NCBI RefSeq assembly: GCF_016859285.1
Contig: NC_053421.1
Coordinates: 4,348,100-4,412,099, forward strand
DNA length: 64,000 bases
Source of the DNA: Xiphias gladius
Taxonomy: Eukaryota; Chordata; Actinopteri; Istiophoriformes; Xiphiidae
Reading direction: 5' to 3'
This document shows positions 40,801 to 50,105 of this stretch, one piece after another (the first letter of the stretch is position 1; every line of letters starts with the position of its first letter). The notes under the pieces are model-generated. The model made no database searches. It saw only the letters and a program-made list of their open reading frames with translations, and was not told the origin of the DNA. The translations under genes and the position numbers were made by a program.

Positions 40801-42233
40801 CTGGAGTTGTTGCCATAGAAACGAGTCCTTAAGCTTATGTACAACTTTTCAAGGTGAACAAACACGAAGCCATTTTCAGATGTGAATGATTCCTTTTCTT
40901 GAGTGCAATGAAAGAAAAAATGGTAATATAATTGTGACTTCAGATGAAAATGTGTTAATTATTGAGAAATAATCAAGCTCTGTTGTTTTTCACGGTAAAG
41001 AGTGCATATTAAACGGCAATAGAATAAAAGAAAACCAGTACAGTGAGAGGCAAACAAATTCAAGTTCAGTTTGAGAGACTCTCAGCAAAAGGGATAAATT
41101 GAGAAGTTTCTGATTGTCACCATTTGTCACTTACATCCATGAAATGTAATTGCATCATAAGCATGTTCAATACTCAATACACTTAGAATGAACCAATCAA
41201 TGAATATTTATTAAACTGGAGTCACTTTCATAAATTTCACTATATGGGTCAGTTGATCACTGTTAATGAAAAATGATGAAGCCTTCATATATTTATTATT
41301 TTGTTGGCTTAACAGTTGTAATAGTTTCGCATAATATTTCATTCAACTGCAACTTAAAACTTGTTTATTTTTTACATTTAATGAATAGAAAAAATAAACT
41401 GAATTAATGTGGTAATTGATTGACCAATTTCATTTTGTCTATTTTATTACTATAATTATGACCCATCTGGTCAATGATAATTAAAAATACCCGAAACGTT
41501 TTAAACAAGACTAATTGTTTGTTTACTCTTCCTGTTTGCTCTGTTTCTTTTTCCTTGTAAAGCTCTCTGAGACTAGATTGTGCCAAAGGGCAATATAAAT
41601 ACATGAACCTTCGAAATTACAACCACATTTCCCATAAATCCTGCTGCTTCCTGCCTCTACTCTCTTTCCAAGTAGAAGATAAACATGCTGGAAGTGCTTT
41701 TTTCCATCTGCCATTCTCTCCTTCCTTTATCTGCCCTCATCAGGGCCTTGTAGGGCCTCAGCTCTGTTGAAGAGATCCCTCTCTGTGCAGAACAGCTTTT
41801 AAAAAATCCAAACTGTCCAAATGTGCATCCAACTAAAGCAAATCCTCAACACGCTTGTGGGAATCATTTACCACTGCTTTGACACAGAGGGCAGTTTTTA
41901 TTACTGTCAAAACATCTGTTGAGGCTGTTCTTCGCATTCTCCATTATTCCCAGCCACAGTGTTATGACAACAGGAATGCCATCAGCAGGGGGGGTCGGTG
42001 GACTGACCTGTCATCACGAGGAGGCGCAGCAGGATCATGTGCAGGCCCAGGGTGGTCGGGAGGACCAGGCCCAGCAGCAGGGACAGGTTCCCCAGATGGA
42101 AGAGGATGTGGTGGGCCTGCTCCCACTCCTGGCACGAGGTAGCATTGGGCACAGCCGGGACTCCTGGGCTGGCCGTGGGGAAGGAGGCCAGTGTGGTGTA
42201 GACAGGGAGGGGGTGCTCCGAGGTAGAAGACAT
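34689..42233 (-). CDS. bves: BVES / Popeye domain-containing protein 1 (complete, 7 coding exons, 361 aa)
   Basis: BVES (POPDC1) is a three-pass plasma-membrane protein of heart, skeletal muscle and epithelium with a cytosolic cAMP-binding Popeye domain. Exons 42008-42233, 40203-40327, 39553-39740, 38419-38527, 38015-38182, 37711-37852 and 34689-34816 join in phase to 1086 nt including TAG. That is 361 aa, against 360 in human. Exons 1-2 hold an NxT glycosylation site (NAT, near residue 30) and three hydrophobic segments. Exons 3-5 hold the Popeye domain: [26 protein letters not shown], then the ligand-binding signatures FIDSPEF and FQVT. Exons 6-7 give the low-complexity C-tail with conserved KMKPIEE. 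Start ATG at 42233 is in frame and follows a short untranslated stretch after a plausible CGCAG acceptor. popdc3 lies upstream on the same strand. The order relative to hace1 matches tetrapods. Confidence 0.96.
34821..34890. repeat. bves: Poly(A) run and (TA)/(CA) microsatellite beside the bves exon 7 acceptor
   Basis: On the bves strand this is a TG/TA repeat followed by about 20 T directly before TAAATAG, so it acts as the polypyrimidine tract for the last exon. Confidence 0.9.
34891..37700. other. bves: bves intron 6, no gene seen
   Basis: No other exon is recognised. An open frame at 36545-36823 and its antisense at 36569-36751 have no recognisable similarity. Confidence 0.45.
37711..37852 (-). 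CDS. bves: bves coding exon 6
   Basis: 142 nt encoding [20 protein letters not shown], then [20 protein letters not shown] and GSPGSSL. The acceptor is TCCCAG and the donor GTAAGT, with one base (C) carried into the final exon. Confidence 0.93.
38015..38182 (-). CDS. bves: bves coding exon 5 (FQVT motif completed)
   Basis: 168 nt, phase 0 at both ends, encoding [20 protein letters not shown] to [14 protein letters not shown]. The acceptor is TGACAG and the donor GTGGGT. Confidence 0.96.
38419..38527 (-). CDS. bves: bves coding exon 4 (DSPE motif)
   Basis: 109 nt encoding [20 protein letters not shown] and [16 protein letters not shown]. It holds the DSPE half of the cAMP-binding signature; FQ is the start of FQVT, completed by exon 5. 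The acceptor is TGACAG and the donor GTAATT. Confidence 0.95.
38650..38960. repeat. bves: Degenerate ATTACTCAAAA-like tract in bves intron 4
   Basis: Loose repetition of units such as AATTACTCAAAA, CACTCTCAAA and ATTATTCAAA with AGTCC spacers over about 300 bp, lying between bves exons 4 and 3. It looks like an old minisatellite. Confidence 0.5.
39553..39740 (-). CDS. bves: bves coding exon 3 (Popeye domain start)
   Basis: 188 nt encoding [20 protein letters not shown] to [15 protein letters not shown], with a Lys codon split AA|G. The acceptor is TGCCAG and the donor [21 protein letters not shown] is nearly invariant among BVES proteins. Confidence 0.96.
40203..40327 (-). CDS. bves: bves coding exon 2 (membrane segments 2-3)
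   Basis: 125 nt encoding [20 protein letters not shown], then [20 protein letters not shown] and P, matching the second and third hydrophobic segments of BVES. The acceptor is CTGACAG and the donor GTGAGT. Confidence 0.94.
40540..40700. repeat. A-rich (ATTAAA/ATAAAAT) low-complexity tract
   Basis: Imperfect runs of AAATTAAAT and ATAAAATGA in bves intron 1, upstream of exon 2. The surrounding 40330-42000 shows no gene. Confidence 0.7.
42008..42233 (-). CDS. bves: bves coding exon 1 (start; first membrane segments)
   Basis: 226 nt encoding [19 protein letters not shown] and onward. The NAT sequon precedes [20 protein letters not shown] and the hydrophobic [20 protein letters not shown]. The donor is GTCAGT, with one base carried into exon 2. 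Confidence 0.94.
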
Positions 42234-42257
42234 CCTTCAGCCGGGTCACCTTGAAGA
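42234..42257 (-). other. bves: bves 5' untranslated part of exon 2 (predicted)
   Basis: A CGCAG acceptor at 42258 precedes 24 nt leading to the ATG at 42233. This is inferred from the splice signal only. Confidence 0.5.
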
Positions 42258-42259
42258 CT

Positions 42260-43590
42260 GCGGCGAGTTTAGAGAGAATGCGATCGGATTGATTGTTCAG
42301 GGCTTATGGGTAACATGCTGTTAGCAAAGATGCTACAACGTTAGCAAACAGTTGCCTATTTAAGGTGGTGTATTCATTCTACTTTCACCTCTGGTTTGGT
42401 CTACACCACGGAAATTCTCCCATTATCCCAGCTTTGGATTGCTGCAAATTGTTCCAAGCTGCTCGCCCTCTAGCCTTGTCACACGATATCCCCAAAATCT
42501 TTATGGTGTTACGTATTGGTAGGGCTTTTGTCGACAAGTATAACCAGACAGACTGTACAGACACTGTGCAGCTTTCTTTTTAACTAGCGGAGTGGAATGA
42601 CTTGGTTAATGTGGTAATGTGGACTTTCATTTAGATGTCACTGCCACTACCGACTTTTTTTGTCAGGTCAGTTTGGGAAGAATTGTCTTCTGCTTTGAAA
42701 TGTGAGCTTTTTATGGACCTGTACTTTTCATTTGGTTGGAGAGATGCGTATTTTTGCAACCGAACCTGATGGCGGGATTTTTGGCGAAATCCACTTCACT
42801 GTAACTTCAGTGAATCTTATTCGTTTTAGAGTTGTTTTAAGTGACCTGTAGCCAGTGTCGGGCAGGATTTTTTTGTTTATTTCAGTATTTCTACAGCCTG
42901 TGAGCGACCCCTGTACGACCATCACACTAACCTACACATAAGAGTAAGTAGCCTGTTGCTCCTTCTTACTTTTTTTCAATCAACTTTTTTTGAGCGCAAC
43001 TCAAGATGTGGATAAACCAGCAGCTAACAAGAACGCTACTTTAATTAAACTTTAATTATTCTTTTTTTTGGTTTACTTTAAGTTTATATTTATATATGCT
43101 ATATTTTGTTGCCATATATTTATTCTTAATTAATTTTCTATCTGAATGAGTTCTGTGTGTCTGTCTGACCTTACAGATATGAAAACAGAATATATCCATT
43201 GAACTACATTAAATAATAATAACAATAATAAGAATAATGTATTGGCAAAGAGCAGTTCATGTCCAGTGTCACTTTCCATCCTGTTATACGTCTCACAGCA
43301 GGCTTGGACATGGAAGCTCCTGTATAAACATTTTACTGTCTGTTCTCCTCTAAAGATGAACTGAAGCACATGTGCACACAAAATAATATTCACATTTGGC
43401 TGAAAACATTGAATAAACAATTTAATCTTCTCCCACTGTAATAGTATCTGCTGCTCTGCGTTTTTTTCTTTTTTTCCTGCCACATGTAAAAATAGATGCA
43501 GTTACACTTTGAAGCTGCAGATCATTTCTCACAGCCACAACTTTCTAACTGCTCTTCAAAGTACCGAGAGGAAAACGCCTCGTTACTCAC
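42260..43590. other. bves: bves 5' intron, no gene seen
   Basis: Lies between the candidate untranslated exon and the start-codon exon. Only short open frames without similarity, such as 43130-43483. Confidence 0.45.
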
Positions 43591-43760
43591 CGATTCAGCC
43601 GCCGCCGGCGAAACGCGAGTCCGTGCAGCGGAGGAGGAGGAACGACTTCGATGAAAAACTGGAGACACTGCTGGCGACGGCAGGCTGGACCCTCAGATCG
43701 GGGCTGCACAATGTGCGTCGCACATTCCACACAGCTGACAGGCAGAGACTAAAATAGGCA
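43591..43760 (-). promoter_or_regulatory. bves: Candidate bves non-coding first exon and CpG-rich promoter
   Basis: This CpG-rich block, unlike its AT-rich surroundings, ends on the minus strand at a strong donor, AATCG|GTGAGT, at 43591. It lies 1.3 kb upstream of the bves start exon, which has a matching acceptor at 42258. I read it as the untranslated first exon and core promoter. The transcription start cannot be fixed from sequence alone, so the upper boundary is approximate. Confidence 0.55.
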
Positions 43761-44049
43761 AGAAGGGAAAGAGCCGCGCACCTGCAGTGCCTGAGAGCTC
43801 CGACAGGGGGAGACGGAGCACAGATGAACCCCCGGCATCATCGGCTCTGAGGACATACTGGGTTCCGAACTCCACTGGCAAATCCGCCAATTTAATGATG
43901 GAGCGGAAAAAAAGATTTGTTGCTTCATGTTGGTTCATGAGAAAACGCATATCCTACTGTCTTATCTGGTGTTTGTGTAAAATTGAGATAGAGACATGTT
44001 TTTAAATACTGCAGTGTTAAAACGTTTTGGAGGGAATTGGTGGTAACAT

Positions 44050-44094
44050 GCTTATAGGAACGCGAACAAACCGACTGTTTGCGTTCCTATAAGC
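44050..44094. repeat. 14-bp perfect inverted repeat upstream of bves
   Basis: GCTTATAGGAACGC at 44050-44063 and its exact reverse complement at 44081-44094, with a 17-nt spacer. The spacer itself holds a further partial match (AACAAAC against GTTT). It lies about 300 bp upstream of the candidate bves promoter. Confidence 0.9.
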
Positions 44095-44914
44095 AAGAAT
44101 GATGTGCAGTTGTCATGAAATTTGATTTGTTTTGGACAGACATCAAATTTCAAATAAAATTTATATTTACATTTTTAAATATACATTTGATTTTGTATGT
44201 AAAATCCAAACTATTTAAAAAGGAATTGTAATGTTCATATGTAATATACATTCACAACGACTGTATTCCTATTTGAAATTTAATTTATATTATTTTGACA
44301 AAATAAACTTAACTCAAGACCCATCGACTAATCAATCTCCATGACAACTGAGAAAATTACAAACACTGATGCAGACTGGGACATGTAGTTGAAAACATCA
44401 AAAAAAAGGTAATAAACCCTGAATTCGCTTATTGCGAACTGTAACTGAGCTACTGTTAATTTCATGCTCAGTTTAATGTATATGATATTGTAGCCTGACA
44501 GTCAGTATTATATCATTTACATTGTTGTGTGTGTGTGTGTGTGCAAGAAGATTAAGAAAAATGCACACAGTAAAATAAAGTATAATTTATTTTTTTACAG
44601 CAAAATATAGACACATCTAACCTATTTACATCTACATTTTACATTTGCACAATGTTACATTGATAATAGTCACTGATCCAATCTGTCAACATTACACATT
44701 ACAGAATCTTTTGCGGTTAAGACATCTGAAGCCACCCATTTATTTCACTTTCTACATTCATAATGCACATATACATCCAAGTGACTGCTTTTAATTATAC
44801 CAGGAATTGATGTTTCTAAAAAATAAAGTTGATAAGTGTAGCTTTTTGCCTTTAGGTTCACTTTAACCTTAGCTGAACAGTACAATCCTAAGTGTCATGT
44901 AGCTAAAACTATTT

Positions 44915-44937
44915 ACACACACACACACACACACAAT
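44915..44937. repeat. Short (AC)n microsatellite
   Basis: About ten AC units inside the likely popdc3 3' UTR. Confidence 0.9.
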
Positions 44938-45639
44938 AACACATACTCGCAAACTGTACTCAGTTATATACGCAGTGAGATCCGGATGCCCAGAGATGAA
45001 TCAGCTCCTCAGTCAAAGCTTTAGACATTTCATTTTGTTTTACTGCTGTGTGACTGTGTGATGTCTGAATGGATGTTGAAAATTCCAGTTACAGAGCTGG
45101 AAAAGCAGACTGCAAACACCAAAATGGCAAGAGAGGATCTGCTGAGAGGGTTTCTTATGTTCTGCTTCAGTATATACAGTAAGTGAAACTAATTAACCAG
45201 GAACATTATGACAGATTATGTTATTTATCCCTCAACAGAAAATCCTGCTCTCATGTTTCAACCTTACAGAAAGACCAACAACAGAAAATCCTTCATGCCA
45301 AAACTGCAGAAGTCAAGGGCAAACTTGTTGGCCATCTTGAATTGACAACATTATAGGCAGACGGAGGGCTTAATACATTGTACTTTGTTTAACTGTACTA
45401 AAGTGAAGATCTGTCAAGCCAAGCAACTAGATAGGATTTTACCTCAGGTACACAAGCTTGTCGCTGTACACTTGACTGAATGAATCAGATTTAACCTTCT
45501 GCGATTGTAGTTGGGTACAGTCACAATAATGAGACACCAAATTCTTCACCAAACTGCCAGTTAAATGGGGCAGCTCAACATTCTGGAAAGTTTTCCTGTC
45601 CTCTTGCTCTCTGAGAGTGAGATATTTTTTGGCAAACAA

Positions 45640-45780
45640 CAGCCAGTCATAGTGATTGTGCACCATGAACGCATTAAGAGAACTGGATGCCATGTTCCAA
45701 GATGGCATCCCATCTATTTCAATAGAAGTTGCTAGTAGGGAGCATATATGGCGAAAAGATTTTTCAGGCTTCCTCTGGCT
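45640..45780. repeat. Teleost dispersed repeat, copy 1
   Basis: GCATTAAGAGAACTGGATGC followed by AGATGGCATCCCATCTATTT. A second copy is at 52565-52660, with the same order of motifs. Confidence 0.6.
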
Positions 45781-46310
45781 TCAGAATGAGTATAAGATAC
45801 TGAATTAAAGTTAAAGAGGCTCAAACTTAGAGAGACTTAAGAGTTTACAAAAAATGTATCATTTGTCAAGGCTGTGGAGACTGAGTCTGGCACAGACCAA
45901 AACACAGCTAAAGTAGAGCTACCAAGGCCAAAGCGTCCCACGGGTTGGATGGTGTATTTTAAAACGATTACTAACATTGGTCTTGTTAGCAAGGCCGCCA
46001 TAAAGTAGCCCGTGGATGTCTTAGGCTACCAGTCACGGGACCCTGCCCCTCACTTCTCGCAGCGGTCCCTCGGGAGTATCCTCTTGTCCTGACACACCAT
46101 GACTGCTGACAAGTCTGCCAGCTCCACCAAAACTAATCTGTATACTGAGATCTGATGATAATGTTGGCGGATTTGAGATAACGTCACCTAAAACTCGCCT
46201 ACCCTACATGATACAGACACACTCTGCCCCCTTCCTAAATGACATTATTTTTACATGACATTCCTACAAACAGTGAGTCAGTTTGAGTTCAAGTGTTTAA
46301 GGCCTGGAGC

Positions 46311-46372
<62 letters not shown>

Positions 46373-46402
46373 TGTGTGTGTGTGTGCGCGTGCGTGTGTG
46401 TG
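46311..46402. repeat. popdc3: (TG)n microsatellite directly after the popdc3 stop
   Basis: About 90 bp of TG with CT and CGCG interruptions. It ends one base before the TGA (46404-46406) when read from the gene side. Confidence 0.97.
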
Positions 46403-46403
46403 T

Positions 46404-46682
46404 TCAGGCAGTCCTTCCACTCTGCCCCGGCACTTGCAGGAGGACATCTGCCTTTTCTAATTCGGTCACTGCCATGTGACAGTAACTGGGTAAGCGGAGA
46501 TCATAGCGGTGCCCGGACTTGTCAAAAGCGTTGTCATTAAGGGAGTACAGCTTCTCTGCAATGTCATTGCGCACAACCAGGGCAAAGATCTTGGCTATGT
46601 AGCGATGCTTAGCAAAAAGCAGGTAGAGTTTCTTCCTCCTCCACGCCACATATCGGCAAGGGTTATCAGCACGCAGGGTCAC
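46404..46682 (-). CDS. popdc3: popdc3 coding exon 3 and stop
   Basis: 279 nt encoding VTLRADNPCRYVAWRRKKLY to VLLQVPGQSGRTA and TGA. The acceptor is TCCACAG. A TG/CA microsatellite starts within a few bases after the stop. Confidence 0.94.
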   Translation of the reverse strand: MTLRADNPCRYVAWRRKKLYLLFAKHRYIAKIFALVVRNDIAEKLYSLNDNAFDKSGHRYDLRLPSYCHMAVTELEKADVLLQVPGQSGRTA

Positions 46683-49600
46683 CTGTGGAGAACAGAACAT
46701 TTGGCAGACAGATGAGGCTGAAAGAATGTATTCATGTGTGTAAGTTAAAGGATAATTCCACTTTATTACAGCTAAGGTTTTTCTTTCTATCAGTTATGAT
46801 AACCTAAGTAAGTGCTGAGATCTGGGAAGAGATTGACAAAATTATCAAGCTAAGATCCAACTTTTAATAAACTAAATTATCCCCTTAATGGGGTCAGATG
46901 AACTTCAAACCAAGGTCAAATTTAGGACAAATATTTCAGTTAAATGGCCTTTTTAATAATCTAAGTCTGATAATTGATCAAACTGACCAATAATACTTAT
47001 ACTCATTTGTCATGAACTGGATTTCATTAACCTAGTTTAACAGTTTTGTTTTTAGATTCCTTTGGCTGATGTATTATTTGATATATTCTAATAGTAAATG
47101 AAATCAGGTTTTAAATAATCTTAATTCATCAGGAGCCCTCTCCATTCTCAAGAACATAGAATATATAACATTTAATACTGCACTTAAAGAAAAAAGCAGG
47201 CATTATTCTATATATTTCCTATCGTCATCAAATCCTATAAAAAGACCCACACCAACAACGTGTTGGTGTATGTCTGTCCGACTGCAGATGTAAATCTTGA
47301 AAAAAAAAAAAAACAGCTCATAAAGACATAGTTTCATTTTTTAAACAGGTTCAGTAATTCTCTAAAACAGCTGGACACTGTAGTTTTTGGAAAATGAGCA
47401 ACATTTTCCTAACAGGAGTGAATAGTGGCTTAATCCACCGTGTTTTTGCATGTGCATGTGAGTTAAAAAGTACCTGGAAGACACCCTCCTCTGATGGTCT
47501 GAGAGAGTCCCACTCAGGCGAATCCAGGAACTGGAAAGGGTAGATATAATGGAGAAACTCTCCATTAACTGTCACACGGATTCTGTAGGAGAACGAATGG
47601 AAAGTAGATATTAACTTTCCGGTAGGAAACACTGTAACATGAAAGGCAGGTCGACGCTAAATCACACAGGACACAAAAACTGCTGCTACAATGATAATCA
47701 GTGGTACCGTCCTGTTCTGGCAGAACTGCCGGGGAAAACACGCCCGCTGCGACTTGAAGTGTTTGTTCCCGTCAGTGCAACAGGCTAGAACGCCTCAACC
47801 CTTACGGCACAGATTTCATGAAATGTAGTGTGATTAGGCATTGACACCCAGAGGTCAACCGTGTCTAGTCATAGATCGCCAATGCATGTGCTGATGAGGG
47901 GAGATGAGGTCATGACAAACCACAGCATATCTCCCAAATTAATATTTTCTTACAACAAACATATTCTTTGCATAGCAGGATGCACTTTTTTTTTTCTTGC
48001 ACTTGACTTCCTTGTTCCATTTTCTGATCGTGTAAACCACAGCACTGAAGAAACTGTTTCTGTTTACTAAATATTGTATATACACACAGAGAGTGACGAT
48101 AAATTCACATCATTTAATTGTGTTCAATGTGCCGAGCCCTTTTTTCAATCCCTGCCAAATGCCAGTCGGTAGGTTTATGCTTCTCTCATTCCATGAGAAG
48201 CGAGCTCATGGACATTTAAAGAACTTTGAGAAGGCAAGATAAATTCATCCCAGGCTTCGCAGCACGTCAACAGCTAAATCATCAGCAGAGGCGGCATTTT
48301 ATTCACTGGCGATAACAGTCGAGAGAAGTTAAGAGGTGCAGACGTGGCCCAAATTATTGGTAGGCTTCCACTTATAAAAGAAAAACCAAAACTTCTCTGA
48401 AATAAGTTGAAATTAACAAAAGTAACTGGCATCCACCGTTCTATATTCCATATTTAATAGAACAGACACATTGCTTTTGATTTTCAACGTAACATATTAT
48501 TTTAAATAATACAAAAATGAATAGCATGGATAATAATACTGGGACCCTTAATCTAATATTTGGTAGCACGCCCTTTTAAGGCAGTCGCTGCAATCAAGTG
48601 CTTTTTTTAGCTCTTAATGAGACTTGTACACTTCTCCGCTGGTCGCTCGGCAAAACTCTTCTGGAGCAAACTGCCCTCACCCAATTGAGAGTTTCAGCTC
48701 TTTCCATTGGTGTTCAGTTGGACTGAGATCAGGACTCATAGCAGGCCACTTCAGAATGGACCATCCATTCTTGACTGCTTTTAGATGGATGTTCTGGGTC
48801 CTTCTCCTGTTGGAGGGACCAGGGCCTTTGGCTAAGACAGAGCTCTCTCACACGGGGCAGGATGTTTAGCTCTAGAATGCTTTGATAAGCTTCTGCTTTC
48901 ATTGCGCCCCCGCACAGATTCAAGGCCCCCTGTGCCAGACGCGGCAAGGCAACCCAACAACACAAAGACCGTCTTCCAGTAGAAGGGGGTGGCGTGCCAA
49001 AGCAGGGACTCGATTTTGGCCCTTGTCTAAACCTCTAGAGATGCATAGGGGAGAGCTAAACTATAGCAAGCCATGTTTTTCACTCCTGTCACTGCCAGGG
49101 CTAAATGTAGGCTATGGCAGGGATACGAAAGGTTGACTATGATGGGCCACAAGGTCCACAAGCCTCACTTTTTCATTCCTCACTCTCTACTGCAATAACT
49201 CATTAATAACTATGTATGGGGGTGTTTTAGCCATGCTGTCAAAGTGTATTCACACTGTAATTTATTTGAATAAAACTTTGAATGTGTTTCTTTTTTTTTT
49301 TTTAATTAGCCTCCTTGGCATATTGAGACTCTCGGACAAATTTCAATGTTTAACTGACAGAAGCTAGCAAGAAAAAAAAGTCATTTCGTCTTAAGTTTGA
49401 CTTAAATCTTCGTCTTACGTCTGGAAATGTAGTCACCTGCCTGACAGGAGCACCGACAGTTTGTCAATGGCGGTTTTTCCCTCGATGGCGAAGCAGTGGT
49501 TCTTCTCTATGGTGTGGATGTCTCCGTCGCAGCAGGCCACTATCTTCCCAAAATCCGCGAGCGGCACCCCCAGTTTCTTAAACATGCTGTGGTAAAGCTC

Positions 49601-49942
49601 CAGGAACTCCTTCTCGAAGGAGACGTTCCTCAGCCGGTAGGCGACATGCAGGACCTGTCCCAGACACACGCCGAAGAGCGCGAAACTCCACAGGAAAGAG
49701 TCCGTGGTGCAGGGGTCCGACCATCCCCACAGAGTGGAGCAGAAGAAGCCCAGAGTCAGGAAGGTGAACAGGTAGAGGAGCCCGTAGAAGCCGCTGCCGC
49801 CCATGAAGCCGAGGAAGAGGAAGATGCTGGCCAGGTGGAAGACGGAGCCCTCCGAGCCCTCGCGCCATTCCTCACAGAACGGGTACGGCGACGCCTCTTG
49901 CTCCACCGTGTAGTTCATGGCTTCGAAGTCCGGAGGCTCCAT
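46404..49942 (-). CDS. popdc3: Popeye domain-containing protein 3 (complete, 3 coding exons, 297 aa)
   Basis: POPDC3 is a muscle-enriched, three-pass membrane protein with a cytosolic cAMP-binding Popeye domain. Exons 49437-49942, 47474-47582 and 46404-46682 join in phase to 894 nt including TGA: 297 aa, against 291 in human. Exon 1 has the extracellular N-terminus (NYT sequon near residue 10), three hydrophobic segments (e.g. LASIFLFLGFMGGSGFYGLL) and the start of the Popeye domain (HCFAIEGKTAIDKLSVLLSG). Exon 2 holds FLDSPEW; FQVT is completed across the exon 2-3 junction. Exon 3 gives the rest of the domain (YVAWRRKKLYLLFAKHRYIA) and a C-tail unlike the human one. The start MEPPDFEAMNYT lies just inside a CpG-rich block. 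bves lies downstream on the same strand, 7.7 kb between coding ends. Confidence 0.96.
46690..47470. other. popdc3: popdc3 intron 2, no gene seen
   Basis: AT-rich; no repeat or RNA gene recognised. Confidence 0.45.
47474..47582 (-). CDS. popdc3: popdc3 coding exon 2 (DSPE motif)
   Basis: 109 nt encoding IRVTVNGEFLHYIYPFQFLD and SPEWDSLRPSEEGVFQ. The acceptor is CTACAG and the donor GTACTT. Same length and phases as bves exon 4. Confidence 0.95.
48560..49230 (-). pseudogene. Tc1-like transposase C-terminal relic in popdc3 intron 1
   Basis: Minus-strand frames read RPWSLQQEKDPEHPSKSSQE near 48800, followed after a frameshift by LKWPAMSPDLSPTEHQWKEL near 48740. This is the D-containing QQDNDPKHTSK and WPxxSPDLNPIEHxW region of Tc1 transposases. 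The catalytic Asp of DND is changed (EKD). Stops occur elsewhere. Confidence 0.8.
49437..49942 (-). CDS. popdc3: popdc3 coding exon 1
   Basis: 506 nt from ATG to a split Arg codon (AG|A), donor GTGACT. It carries in one exon what bves spreads over three: N-terminus, three membrane segments and the first part of the Popeye domain. It is GC-rich, giving long antisense shadow frames. Confidence 0.95.
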
Positions 49943-50105
49943 GTCTCCAAAAAGCGAACTGGACTAGCAGCAGAGTTCGCACCGAGCCGCCCAGGGTTCC
50001 CGTCGGAGGCGGCGGAGCGCGAGTCGGCGCGTCGTCCGAGTGTGGACACGCGACTGCGGGAAGAGCACCGAGTTAAGCCGAGACGCGGCCGGAAATAGCG
50101 TCGTA
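49943..50105 (-). promoter_or_regulatory. popdc3: popdc3 5' flank, CpG-rich promoter region
   Basis: The CpG-rich block that covers popdc3 exon 1 continues upstream of the ATG to about 50105, where sequence abruptly becomes AT-rich. This is the expected place for the promoter and 5' UTR; no TATA box is evident. Confidence 0.5.

Larger units (their letters stand above)
44575..46403 (-). other. popdc3: Likely popdc3 3' untranslated region, with repeats
   Basis: From the popdc3 stop down to a minus-strand AATAAA near 44590 there is no supported coding sequence. It begins with the CA/TG microsatellite and holds a teleost dispersed repeat at 45640-45780. An open frame at 45439-45708 overlaps that repeat. 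The extent of the UTR is inferred only from the poly(A) signal. Confidence 0.35.

Noticed and set aside
45439..45708. An 89-codon minus-strand frame as a small gene
   Set aside because: Its beginning overlaps a dispersed fish repeat and it lies in the likely popdc3 3' UTR, with no recognisable similarity.
49496..50098. A 200-codon open frame on the plus strand, the longest in the window
   Set aside because: It is the antisense shadow of GC-rich popdc3 exon 1 and its promoter; the minus-strand frame is clearly Popdc3.
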